Made by a program: the position numbers and the translations under genes. This document shows, piece after piece, positions 1-9,446 of a stretch of DNA of 64,000 nucleotides; position 1 is the first letter of the stretch, and every line of letters begins with the position of its first letter. The notes beneath the pieces were generated by a model that was given only the letters and a program-made list of their open reading frames with translations, was not told the DNA's origin and did not search any database. Origin of the DNA: Taudactylus pleione (taxonomy: Eukaryota; Chordata; Amphibia; Anura; Myobatrachidae); NCBI GenBank assembly GCA_031769625.1, contig JAUIMM010000121.1, positions 13,636,001 to 13,700,000 of the forward strand. Reading direction: 5' to 3'.

Positions 1-300
1 CTCAGTCGCCAGGACGTTCATCCAGGGGAATGGTCCCTTTACCCGGACGTTTTCCAACTGCTGGTGGACAGGTGGGGTCTTCCAGAGATCAACCTCATGG
101 CGTCCCGGCACAAGAAGTTGCCGGTTTACGGGTCTCGCACAAGAGACGAAGAGGCGTCGCTGGTGGATGCTCTGTCCGTCCGGTGGACGTTCCGGTTTGC
201 TTACCTCTTTCCTCCAGTGTCCCTCCTTCCTGTTTGAATTTCCGGATTACCCGTGGAAGAAGGGAAGCTCCTGTTGATAGCTTCCACATGGCCCAGACGG
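1..300 (+). pseudogene. DIRS A RT-RNase H, C-terminal end
   Basis: Reading from base 1, the frame gives the DIRS segment with DVHPGEW, DRWGLPE, LMASRH and YGSRTRD, then LFPPVSLLP. This is the conserved tail downstream of RNase H in DIRS polyproteins. A stop at 235-237 and a small deletion interrupt it where other copies read RVLRKFKQ, but matching sequence (the WPRRHW block) continues in frame to about 300. The start lies outside the window. The role of this tail is not known to me. It matches the same region of copies C, D and F at roughly residue-by-residue level. Confidence 0.85.
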
Positions 301-1459
301 CACTGGTTCTCAGACCTTCAGGGTCTGTCCGTGGACAGTCCTCTGCGGTTGCCGCTACGACCGGACCTTCTGTCACAGGGTCCTTGTCTTCACCCGTACA
401 TTACTCGGCTGTCTTTGATGGCGTGGCTGTTGAGACGGCCATGTTAAGGTCCAGGTGGTTTTCCAGCTCTGTGGTGCGAACCATGCTAAGAGCCCGGAAA
501 CCGTCTTCCGCGAGAATATACCATCGCGTGTGGCATACGTTCTTCCAGTGGTGTCGACCGAGAGGTTATGCACTGCGGGAGTTTCGTCTGTCTCGTGTAC
601 TCTCCTTCCTACAAGCGGGACTAGACCACAGGCTTCGCCTTGCTTCTTTGAAGGTGCAGGTTTCTGCCTTGTCTGTCTGGTTTCACCGTAGGATTGCTAC
701 AATCCCTGATGTACGCACCTTTATGCAGGGCGTTCTGTGAATTCAGCCGCCTTTTGTTCCACCCGTTGCGCCTTGGGACATGGCTGTGGTCCTGAGAGCT
801 CTCCAAGGACCGCCGTTTGAACCACTGGGCTCAGTGGATCTTAAATGGCTAACAGCTAAGACTGTTTTCCTTCTGGCCATAGCTTCGGCCAGACGTGTTT
901 CTGATCTAGGGGCTCTTGTAGACCCCCTTTCTTGATTTTTAATGGGAACAGGGCAGTGCTACGCACTCGTCCTGATTTTCTTCCCAAAGTTGTTTCCCAG
1001 TTTCATGTTAACGAGGAAATAGATGTTCCAGCTTTTAACTCACCTAGCCTTTCAGTGGGTGCGGCCACTTTGGATGTTGTGCGGGCCTTAAGGACTTATG
1101 TTGATCGCACTTCTTCATTTAGGAAGTTGGACGCCTTGTTTGTCCTCTATGGCTTCCGTAAAAAGGGTTTGCCTGCTTCAAAGCAAACTTTGGCAGCCTG
1201 GATCCGTATGGCTATTTCTGAAGCTTATCTTCATGAAGGCCTGCCGGTTCCTCCTTCTGTGAAGGCTCATTCCACTAGGTCTGTGGGTCATTCGTGGGCA
1301 GCTTGACGTGGTGCCTCTGCAGTCCACATCTGCAAGGCTGCTACCTGGTCCTCTGTCCATACCTTTGTGAGGTATTATGCGTTTGACACCTTTGCCTCTC
1401 AGGATGCTTCCTTCGGGCGGCGGATTCTCCTTTCAGCACAGGAGCGTCCCCACCCTTAA
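288..1459 (+). pseudogene. DIRS A tyrosine recombinase (broken)
   Basis: Degenerate copy of the DIRS tyrosine recombinase, the enzyme thought to insert the circular DNA intermediate without an aspartate integrase. The N-terminal part (ARKPSSARIYHRVWHTFFQW) runs to a TGA at 738-740 where intact relatives have arginine. The same frame continues through box I (ASARRVSDLGAL, catalytic Arg). A frameshift near 921 moves to the frame holding the box II AHSTRS (His and Arg), then a TGA at about 1304-1306, then YYAFDTF with the presumed catalytic Tyr. The terminal stop is TAA at 1457-1459. All catalytic residues are still recognisable, but three lesions prevent a full-length product. Confidence 0.85.
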
Positions 1460-1462
1460 AGG

Positions 1463-1595
1463 ATACTGCTTTGGGACATCCCCAAGGTATCCTGTGGATA
1501 CCTTATGGACCCTGAAGTAGAAAATATGAGATATGGTAAGAACTTACCCTTGTTACCTCTATTTCTACGAAGTCCACCTGTGCTGCAGATGGGCT
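1463..1595 (+). repeat. Internal complementary region of DIRS A
   Basis: Just after the recombinase stop. The left half (CCCCAAGG through CCCTGAAGTAGAAA) is the reverse complement of a DIRS left end. The right half (ATATGGTAAGAACTTACC through TTTCTACGAAGTCC) is the reverse complement of the right end. This is the hallmark ICR used in DIRS circle formation. Confidence 0.8.
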
Positions 1596-1707
1596 TTACT
1601 CTGGTCACCGGTTTTTCCGTCTCCCTCTGGTGAGAATGTGATTCGTGTGTGTGTGTGTGTGTGTCCAGATCTTTCTTCTCTCTCCTTCTCCTCCTCCGGC
1701 CTATGGC

Positions 1708-1893
1708 TTGGTACCTAACTGAGATGCCTTGGCTCGGGGGCGGGGGTATAGGAGTGGGACCCTAGTGCATCCTGGGAGGCTGAAACTTAACTCTATGGTG
1801 CCCGATGCCTGACGTCATCACCTACACCCCAAGGTATCCTGTGGAACCCTATGGACTTCGTAGAAATAGAGATAACAAGGGTATCTCATATTA
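1708..1893 (+). repeat. 3' inverted terminal repeat of DIRS A
   Basis: Begins at AACTGAGATGCC and runs through the GGGGGCGGGG block, CATCCTGGGAG and CACCCCAAGG to CTTCGTAGAAA, then a shortened outer extension that has lost the usual GTAAGTTCTTACC. It matches the 3' ends of copies C-G. Confidence 0.8.
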
Positions 1894-1914
1894 TAACCCA
1901 TATCTCATTTTATA

Positions 1915-2215
1915 ACCCAACTTCTCAACAACTTTGTCCCTGACTTGTTTGGAGAGCTCCTTGGTCTTCATGTGATGCCTCTTGCTTAGTGATGTTGCAG
2001 CCTCTGGGGCCTTTCAGAAAAGGTGTGTTTTATACTGACAGATCATGTGACACTTTCACACAAGTTGACTTCATTTCACTAATCATGTGACTCTGAAGGT
2101 AATTGGTTGCACCAGAACTTTTGAGGGGGCTTCATAGCAAACTGGGTCATTTACATATGCACATGCCAATTTTCTGAATTTTATTGCGCATGGTCACCAT
2201 TGCGCTTGGGGGCTG
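1915..2215. repeat. Interspersed repeat fragment, probably DNA-transposon derived
   Basis: A stretch with the phrases GCCTCTGGGGCCTTTCAGAA and GGTAATTGGTTGCACCAGA. I recall similar text as a widespread fish and frog repeat but cannot name the family securely. No coding potential is seen. Confidence 0.35.
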
Positions 2216-2712
2216 CTTAGGCAGCCCTTAAGCTATTATTTTTATGATTTGATTTGTGTTATCTTTTCAACTAGAGCTCGCAGCAGCAGAATGTCCTAGG
2301 GACGTCTGCGCTGCTGCTCAGTCACCCCTCCGGTGCCGCGTCGCCAGTACCGATCTGGGGATCTTGGCGGGCATTCCAGCGCTAGCCAGTGCCCCTGGAG
2401 AGGACCCAGACTGCAATCGGACTTTAGGGGACCGATAAGAGGTAACCCGCGTGTTAAGGCAGTCGATGCCTCCGCTCTCAGGGGACAGACCAGAGGTGGC
2501 TGAGTGTGGACGCAGGCTCCAGCCAATGTAATCCACTAGACCACCAGGGACATTTTGGTGGGGGAAACCAGTGTCCTAGGGGTTAGTAATCAGCCAGGGA
2601 GACAACTTCCCTGTTTAAGCTGCTCCGCAGCTCAGGGCGCCTTTTCTCTGAGGTTTGGATTCCCTGAGCTGTTCTCTTCCGGTCACGCCCACTCTGAGGT
2701 CTCCAGCGGGCC
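2216..2712 (+). repeat. Orphan DIRS 5' leader fragment
   Basis: Matches, with divergence, the untranslated leader of DIRS C (about 19,200-19,700). Shared blocks are the CTAGAGC / GCTGCTGC start, GGGGACAGACC, CACTAGACCACCAGGG, GCCAGGGAG and CTCTGAGGTCTCCAGCGG, in the same order. No terminal repeat or ORF of the parent element remains. Confidence 0.65.
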
Positions 2713-2872
2713 CCCCCCCCAAAAAAAATAATTTTATAGATGGCTTTCCTCTGCACGCGCTGAAAGCGCTCGTGCTTCCGGAAAGGGAGCGTGTCCTTGT
2801 GGAACACCCCCAATTCACACTTATGAAGGTGCTGGGCTTCGCCCAAGCTCTCCCCTCGTGGCGAATAATTGC

Positions 2873-3285
2873 CATGTGCAGTAATGCGCCTTACACAGTA
2901 ATTCCCTTTATAAACACAATATGCCAAACGCAGTAATGTCCTGTATAACACATTATGCCACACGCAGTAATGCCCTGTATAACACATTATGCCACATGCA
3001 GTAATGCCCTGTATAACACATTATGCCACATGCAGTAATGCCCTGTATAACACATTATGCCACATGCAGTAATGCCCTGTATAACACATTATGCCACATG
3101 CAGTAATGCCCTGTATAACACATTATGCCACATGCAGTAATGCCCTGTATAACACATTATGCCACACGCAGTAATGCCCTGTATAACACATTATGCCACA
3201 CGCAGTAATGCCCTGTATAACACATTATGCCACACGCAGTAATGCCCTGTATAGCACATTATGCCACACATAGTAATTCCATTTA
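2873..3285. repeat. 34-bp tandem minisatellite, about 12 units
   Basis: A 34-bp unit built on CAGTAATGCCCTGTATAACA followed by CATTATGCCACAYG repeats head to tail with very few differences, mainly CACATG versus CACACG near the unit end. The flanking units are more diverged. Such uniformity suggests recent expansion. Confidence 0.9.
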
Positions 3286-3329
3286 TAATACAATATCCCC
3301 AATTCAAATTATGTGACACATTAGTCTCT

Positions 3330-3815
3330 TATTCATGTTATGACACACAGTGGTGCCCCTTTTACACAATGCCCAAATTAGTGCCCCTTATACTCAAGGC
3401 CCATAATACAATGCCCACAGTAGTAGTGCCCTTAATACAATTCTCACAGAAGTGGTGCCCCTTACACAATGGCCCCGGTAGTGGTGCCCTCAGTAGTGCC
3501 TGCAGTGGTAGTGCCCACAGTGGTAATGCCCCCAATAGTAGTGCCCCTTATAGTAGTACCCAAAGTAGTAATGCCCAGAGTTGTAATGCCCCCATTAGTA
3601 GTGCCTCCAGTAGTAATTCCCCCCTATAGCCGTGCCCCCATTAGTAAGGACCCCTATAGCCATGCCCCCATTAGTAAGGATCCCTATAGTAATGCCACCC
3701 TATAGCCATGCCCCCAGTAGTAATGCCCCATAGCCTTTCCCCTAGTAGTAATGCCCCCTATAGCTGTGCCCCCAGTAGTAATCCCCCTATAGTAATGCCC
3801 CCTATAGCCATGCTC
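3330..3815. repeat. Degenerate short tandem repeat (AGTAGTGCCCC-like)
   Basis: Follows the minisatellite. Irregular units of about 12-20 bp built on AGTARTGCCCC and CTATAGCCATGCCCCC. Short open frames across it are low-complexity artefacts. Confidence 0.75.
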
Positions 3816-3864
3816 AGGACATACATGATAAATAGCCATCACATCTGCAGTGTAACATGAGGAT

Positions 3865-3900
3865 TCCCTGAGGAAGGCTAGAGGCCGATACGCGTTAGAT
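3865..3900 (+). ncRNA. Hammerhead-like ribozyme motif (weak)
   Basis: CTGAGGA core, one extra A, a GGC/GCC stem II, then GATACGCGTT in place of GAAACGCGTT. The layout matches the clearer motifs at 31.8, 49.5 and 61.7 kb. A14 is replaced by T and I see no convincing stem I pairing, so this is probably a decayed copy. It may mark the 3' region of a lost Penelope-like element. Confidence 0.3.
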
Positions 3901-4662
3901 GGTGTGTGTGTGTCGCATCACCTGCATCTGAAAAGTGTATACACCAAGCCCCGCTCCCCAATCCACCCAAGTCTCCTCGAAGTTGGTGCGAGTCAAGTGG
4001 GCGGAGAACAGCTGAGACCCGGGAGCCATGGAGTCTCGCGACACGAGGCAACCCGGAAGTCTCGCAGAGAGCCGGCCCGGACACTTCTCCAGTCAGTGCT
4101 CGCGAATCTTCGCGCACTGATCTAGCGGCGCAGATAGCGAATGGAATCGTTATCTCGCTCACCCGGAGGTGAGCTCTACAGAAGGAAGGGTAAGTTGTGC
4201 AATTGGCGGTACGAGATGCTGCCCACCAAGACACCCACCTGACCATGCATATTACTGCATATGATCTAATTGTGGACTGTACTGGGCACCACCTCAAATA
4301 AGCACAACATCGGAGTGACACAAGCTTTAGACATATATTTTTCTCCAATATTGCATGCCAATTTTTTTTTTTTTTCTAGTATAACCATTTCATTCCTTAC
4401 ATTTTTTTAATTTGTCATTGGTTGCATATTTAATGTTTATGTACATGTATGAGTGTGTGGGGTTACAGATGATCCACCACTGTAAAACAGCACTCATTAA
4501 CCTTGATAAAACACGATCGGGAGCTAAATTACTCCCGATTATTACCCATTGTATCTATAATAAACACAACACAATACATTAAGAACTGGTCCCACACAGT
4601 CTCTGTTTACAATTACTGTATTACCAATGATCGTGCTGATTTATATGTTGAGCGCGGATCTT
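3901..4662. other. USP37 intron, no gene recognised
   Basis: Unique-looking and A/T-rich sequence with a short TG run at the start and a T13 run near 4362. Short open frames on both strands show no recognisable domain. Confidence 0.5.
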
Positions 4663-4757
4663 TCTATATATAGAAATAGATAGGTAGATACATATATATA
4701 GACATACATATATATATACATATATGTCTATATATATATATATATATATAATGTGTG

Positions 4758-4798
<41 letters not shown>

Positions 4799-4823
4799 AT
4801 ATATATATATATATGTATATATA

Positions 4824-4862
<39 letters not shown>

Positions 4863-4880
4863 GTATGTATATATATAATT
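4663..4880. repeat. Compound TA/TG/TATG microsatellite
   Basis: Alternating TA, GTAT, TG and TATATG runs for about 200 bp, ending in a T-rich tract. The apparent Tyr/Ile peptide is an artefact. Confidence 0.9.
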
Positions 4881-5574
4881 TTTTTTTTTATTATTTAGAG
4901 ACGGCTAACTTTAATTAGACCTCGCGGCTCAGCCAAACAATTAAACACCACCACCCATAACCAGCGTAGCGCGGATTTTCTAATAAACCTCCATTGTCTA
5001 GCCTCCGAGTCTAGGTCAGGCAGTGCAGCCACACTTTTTGGTTTTGTGTATTTTGTATATTGGATACAAATTGTGTTTTGTATTTATTTATTTTTTCCGA
5101 ATTAGAATGTCACCTGATACTGTGTGGCTACCCTATCAGCTCCTATTACTGTGAAAATGGCAGTGTAGCTCATTGGCAGATATGTAATTCAACCATTTTT
5201 TTCAGAGCTACATAGGGTATGCAATTGAACAACCTAAAGAGTTTGCTATGCGTGGTTAATTACATACATAACAGATATTGTCTTTTTATATTTTCATATT
5301 CCCTGATGTCTAGAAGATTTACCACCCTTATGTCGTGCGTAGTCTTATATTCAAAGCTGTGTGTCCTTTTTGTTACGACCTGGTTTAGCAGTGGCATTTG
5401 AGCTCATAAAACATTTTGTGAGGCAAATTATTATCATCATTCTAAATGTTCTTTCAGTGGAGCCAAATATTCTTTTTAGTGAGTTCACATATCCTAATGT
5501 ATAAAAATGCCCCACTGATGATATAGGTAGAATTCTATTTGGATAAATATATATCTTAATTACTTATGCTGGGC
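4881..5574. other. USP37 intron, no feature seen
   Basis: A/T-rich sequence without recognisable coding or repeat structure. Confidence 0.5.
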
Positions 5575-5990
5575 ATAGTTTTTTAGATAAAATGCCTGTC
5601 AGACCGATAGACATTTTATCTGGCAGGCTGACACCCAGCAGATATTGCGAGCATATACTGTGAGGTATCCCAGTGTATTGGCCCCTGGGGAGGAGTCATT
5701 TTCCCGTTCCTTCCCTTTGAAGGAACGGGAAAATCCGTCAGTCGACCGATATTTTAACTTACAAAATATCGCATCGGACGGGCATGCTGGACAATCCTGC
5801 ATGCCCGACCAATCTTTTGACATTGGTTGGCCGCACACACACTACAATTATCGTGGCGATCTGCCGATATCGCGTGTGGGCATATTTCTTCTTTTTTGAT
5901 CTTATCTGCACATTCATGCTAAAGTGGACAAAAGCTGATATCAGTTGGCAAGTTTCAATTGGGTCCGCATGGCCCAATCACTGAGCTCAA
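5575..5990. repeat. Hairpin-rich MITE-like repeat, copy 1
   Basis: Starts near TGCTGGGCATAG. Contains AGATAAAATG facing CATTTTATCT, and CCCGTTCCTT facing AAGGAACGGG, so the single strand would fold into several hairpins. It is homologous in the same order to 7990-8285. Neither copy encodes a protein. A non-autonomous DNA transposon is the likeliest identity. It ends about 65 bp before the first USP37 exon seen here. Confidence 0.6.
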
Positions 5991-6056
5991 CCTCCATGCT
6001 GCTTTGTTTGGTTTGTGTCCAACAGTAATAACACTGTTCTTGATTTGCTGTTCCAG

Positions 6057-6220
6057 GTGCAGCACAGTATAGTGACATGGCCAAGGACTTCGATGAGAAT
6101 AAAGAGAACAAGACGCCAGAAGGCTCCCAGAACGAGGCTGAATGGATGCAGTATGACCTGGAGAGAGAGCGTGAGGAGCAGGAGTTGCAGCAGGCTTTGG
6201 CTCAGTCTCTCCAGGAGCAG
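6057..6220 (+). CDS. usp37: USP37 coding exon (second ubiquitin-interacting motif)
   Basis: Internal exon of ubiquitin carboxyl-terminal hydrolase 37, a cysteine deubiquitinase linked to cell-cycle control. The acceptor is TTCCAG at 6051-6056 and the donor GTAAGA at 6221. The first two bases complete a split codon, then the frame reads AAQYSDMAKDF, ENKENKTPEG and EWMQYDLERE, ending in the helix EEQELQQALAQSLQEQ. This last stretch is a ubiquitin-interacting motif with the expected acidic start and Ala-x-x-x-Ser core. The exon ends on a codon boundary. Earlier exons, including the catalytic-cysteine part, lie upstream of the window. The identification rests on recalled similarity to vertebrate USP37, which is very strong in this segment. 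Confidence 0.93.
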
Positions 6221-6544
6221 GTAAGATCGACTGGTCATTCAGCCAAATTGCTAAGGGTCAAAATTCCCGACCAGGTTGCAACATGCTTTACTCTCTGGCT
6301 AAAGTTAAGGTTCCTGGTGGCTTACGAATTCGAACCAAATTGAACTGAATTGCAGACTAGACTCCACAGATGAGCACGTGTAGATTTTCTGTTCTGTTCA
6401 ATATCTCCATGGTTTCCCTGGGCTGCTGGGGCAGATTGGTTGTAAATTACTTGTTAGTGTACATGTTCCACTTACAGCACAAGAAGGAAGCTCTCAGGGC
6501 ATGCTGGTGTTTATGGTTACTTCATAAATATGCACTTTCTCGAT

Positions 6545-6895
6545 TTCACAGATATTGGGTTCAGTGGCGTCCCTCCCCGCAGTGTCATTTGATGTGGGGA
6601 GAGATGCCACTGAAAAGGAAGAGTGGCCTCGTGGATAGGGCGTGGCTATGCCGGAAATGGGCATGGCCTTGTGGGCGAACCCCCGTGGTCCATTCATCGT
6701 GCTTAATACAGAAGGGCAGGGAGGTTGGGGGCGTGAAGTGACTGCCTCAGTGTCAGGAGCCGAGTGCTGCACATAATTATACAGTGCAGCACCTGTCTCC
6801 TGTCACTGAGGGGGGGTCTGCACCTTGGTGCCACCTGGGTGCAGCCCTCACCACCCTTGTGAGGCCACTGATCGAGTGTCGTACCCCCCCCCCCT
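6545..6895. repeat. Unassigned interspersed repeat in USP37 intron
   Basis: Bounded by CAGTGGCGTCCC and a C10-11 run after GAGTGTCGTA. Internally it has the near-palindrome GTGCTGCACATAATTATACA followed by GTGCAGCAC. Moderately G/C-rich against A/T-rich flanks, with no domain in any frame. Possibly a MITE or SINE, family unknown. Confidence 0.4.
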
Positions 6896-6963
6896 GTTTG
6901 TTTATGTAACAAATAATGTTATGATCTTTAAAATAAAAACATCTTGTTTGTTGCTGTTTATAG

Positions 6964-7024
6964 GAGGCCCGAGAATTGAAGGAGGATGATGACCTAAAAA
7001 GAGCAACAGAGCTGAGTTTACAAG
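6964..7024 (+). CDS. usp37: USP37 coding exon (third ubiquitin-interacting motif)
   Basis: Short 61-base exon. The acceptor is TTATAG before 6964 and the donor GTGATA at 7025. It starts on a codon boundary and ends one base into a Glu codon finished by the next exon. The translation EARELKEDDDLKRATELSLQ continues directly from the previous exon and is the last of the ubiquitin-interacting motifs known in this family (acidic run, Ala, then Ser). Paired motifs so close together fit binding of ubiquitin chains by the insert within the USP37 peptidase domain. Confidence 0.92.
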
Positions 7025-7247
7025 GTGATATAACTTTTGCATGTGTCCTTTAAATCCAAGTTTGCAGGTCTTAATGTAGTAAGTGAAATAATGCATATAA
7101 TAAAGCGGCAAAACTTTGGATGAAGTATTGTTAAAATAGAAGTGCTAGTGTATGATACAGCAAGAAAACCTACAAGGAATATGAAGTTTCCTATATTGAT
7201 GTGATGATAAAGCATGGATGTAACTTGTTGTTCTTACGGATTGTTAG

Positions 7248-7360
7248 AGTTTAACAGCTCGTTACTGGATGAGCTTTCTGATGAGGATTCTGGGAATGAA
7301 GAAGTTCTGGACATGGAATATACTGAGGAGGAAACTGAGGAACTAAAAAAAAATGCAGAG
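7248..7360 (+). CDS. usp37: USP37 coding exon (acidic linker)
   Basis: 113-base exon with acceptor TTGTTAG and donor GTAAAG at 7361. The first two bases complete the Glu codon, then FNSSLLDELSDEDSGNEEVL and an acidic Glu/Thr-rich stretch ending NAE on a codon boundary. This is the linker between the ubiquitin-interacting motifs and the C-terminal lobe of the USP fold. The next exon is 7.3 kb away because a DIRS element occupies the intron. Joining to 14,638 keeps frame and loses no expected residues. Confidence 0.9.
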
Positions 7361-7484
7361 GTAAAGGGATCATCAAAGTCTAGATTTCTCTCCGGGCCAA
7401 CAGATTGGTTTTATTTCTTGTGTTTTTTACTTTGAGTCTGACTGTTTTCAAATACGGTTTTACTAAAGGCAGTTGTCTAGTGGG

Positions 7485-7930
7485 GGTATGGAAAATCTAA
7501 AGTTGTACTTATGTGCATGCTGGAAAAGGGGGCGTGCCCTTAAGACAGTGTAGTTTACCACACCGTAGTACCCTTTATACACATTATGCCACACAATAGT
7601 AATGCCCACACTAGTATTGCCCCTATGCACGCAATCAGTACTTACTTGAAGACCCGCTCCTGTACCTGCCGCAGTCCAACAGTACCTTGTGCTATGCACT
7701 GTGGGAGAGATGTTGTGACGCCTCTCCAACACCCACTGCGGGAGCTGGAAGGCGGAGCTCAGGAGTGAGCTCCTGCCTCTGGCTGTAGGGATGGAACCGC
7801 CGGATGCCCGCTGGTAATAAAATCTCAGCGGCGCCTTCTCCATATGCCTCTCCAGACCTTCAGGCGGGCAGCTCAGTGCTTGAAGTGCCGGCATACCATG
7901 CCGTTGTACACTGGCGTACTTCATGCCCTG
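7485..7930. repeat. Unassigned repeat related to the 3-kb minisatellite region
   Basis: The part around 7555-7660 has CACATTATGCCACAC, then AGTAATGCCCACA and AGTATTGCCCC, the same words as the minisatellite at 2.9-3.8 kb. The rest (CACTGCGGGAGCTGGAAGG, then a G/C-rich block to about 7930) has no recognised domain. Probably a diverged member of the repeat that seeded the minisatellite. Confidence 0.4.
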
Positions 7931-7989
7931 ACTAAGGAGAACTTAAAATGTCATGTGCTACACAGACAGGTGTTTTTAATTTAGGCAAC

Positions 7990-8285
7990 AATCTTTTATG
8001 CTGGGTGTTCTTTGTCAGATAAAATGTCTGACAGCCTGAAACCAGCAGATATAGTGGCCATACACTGTGAGATTTCAAAGTGTATAGCCACAAAGTATCT
8101 GCTTACCTCCCCTGGGGAGGAAACATTTCCCCGTTCCTCCTCTGAAGAGTCAGGGGAAATGTCGGGTGGTTGCCTGTGGCATTGTATACACTGCCAGTTG
8201 TAGCCGATCAATTATTGGATCAGTTGGGCATGTTGGAAGATTTTTTTTCATGGCCGACTGTTAATCAGTGGATTTGAATGATTGC
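7990..8285. repeat. Hairpin-rich MITE-like repeat, copy 2
   Basis: Diverged, shorter homologue of 5575-5990. Shared blocks in order are TGCTGGG, AGATAAAATG, CAGCAGATAT, ACTGTGAG, CCCCTGGGGAGGA and TTCCCGTTCCT. It ends about 40 bp before DIRS B. Confidence 0.6.
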
Positions 8286-8325
8286 ATAATGTTTGCCCTG
8301 CATTCCTCTTACCTATAAATTGGAT

Positions 8326-8648
8326 TTTTCTACTTCAGGTTCCTTAGGGTCCATAGGTGACCTTGGGGTATAGGTGGATGACGTAGGCATCGGGCACCAT
8401 GCAGTTAATTTCTTTCCCCCAGGATGCACTGGTCCCCCTCCATACCCCGCCTCCCGGCCAGGGCATAACTCAGTTTAGTAGCAAGTTAGAGGAGAGTACT
8501 GTGAGAGAGAAGGAAGTCTGGAACATACAAGAAGCACATTCTCGCTAGGAAGGAGACAGACTGTAGACCAGACAACACCATAACTACCATACAGGGCGTA
8601 AGGGCGGGAGCCCTGTGGACCCTAAGGACCACGTAGAAAGGGAGACAA
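8326..8648 (+). repeat. Unusually long 5' inverted repeat of DIRS B
   Basis: Over about 320 bp this is the reverse complement of 13,830-14,150, the whole stretch from the ICR centre to the right end. In copies C and D only the outer 160 bp of the left end is so matched. It stops at GGAGACAA, exactly opposite the ICR centre. Confidence 0.85.
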
Positions 8649-9446
8649 CAGCAGGGGGGCTAGCAAAAGAGCCCCTGAGGTGTCGGCTGACTGGAGTCAG
8701 TGGGATTGAGCGGTCGACCCTGACAGTCCAGCGGAAGTCAGGACCGCTTCTCCTACACCCCGTTGGAGCCGCGTCCCGACAGTCGTGAGTCTGGGCAGGG
8801 ACATGTCTGCTCCCAGGGTTGCAGAGGGGGGAGGGAGGTTAGGTAAAGCATCCAGAGTACAATACTGCGCGCGGTATCCTTAGACAGGAAACGCCACAGG
8901 GCAGCCTGTTAGCGCTGGGTAGGGGACGCCCGCTGCCGGTCAGCTGTGGCGCTCGGTCCCCCATACCCCGGCGTCCACTTTGCCACCAGGGACAAATAAC
9001 TTCCGGGCTCTGTAGGAAGAAGAGCCCGGCGTCTGGCCAGGGGAGATGGCACGCTTGCACAGCAGCCATCCCCTCCCCCCCACTCAGAGCTCCTTTGCCC
9101 TGCTCTCACACCATGCTGAAGTGGACTCCTCCTGCAGGCACCACCCCCCAGCAAGCGTTTGGGGGCCATTTTCTGACTCCCAGGCAGCGGTGAATAGCTG
9201 GTGTCCTGTGTTCCCCTACATACTTCAATTCCCGGATCTTGTATGTAGTTGCAGCCTTCATTAACCCTTTGGTTTTGAAGTTCATTTGCAGCACTTTCAA
9301 CCCTTTCAGTCTTCAGTGACTTTAAGGTTGATTTAAAGTGCCAGGTATCGTGGAGTGTTTTTCTCCTGCATAGTTTGTGGGGTCGGGTTAGGTCACAAAC
9401 AGTTGTGGTGTATACCCCTATTTACACACCTATATCTTCTTTCACC

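Larger units (their letters stand above)
1..1893 (+). mobile_element. DIRS element A, 5'-truncated by window edge
   Basis: This is the 3' part of a DIRS-type retrotransposon. The window opens inside the RNase H C-terminal region, followed by a tyrosine recombinase, an internal complementary region and a right terminal repeat ending near 1893. The family is recognised from the HSTRS recombinase motif and from the end sequence (tagged by CTATGGACTTCGTAGAAA) shared with the other copies here. It probably lies in an upstream USP37 intron, because USP37 exons follow on the same strand. In-frame stops and frameshifts show it is inactive. Confidence 0.9.

Noticed and set aside
3469..3705. Val/Pro-rich open frame
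   Set aside because: It is the translation of a degenerate tandem repeat.
4724..4918. Tyr/Ile-rich frame
   Set aside because: TA/TG microsatellite.
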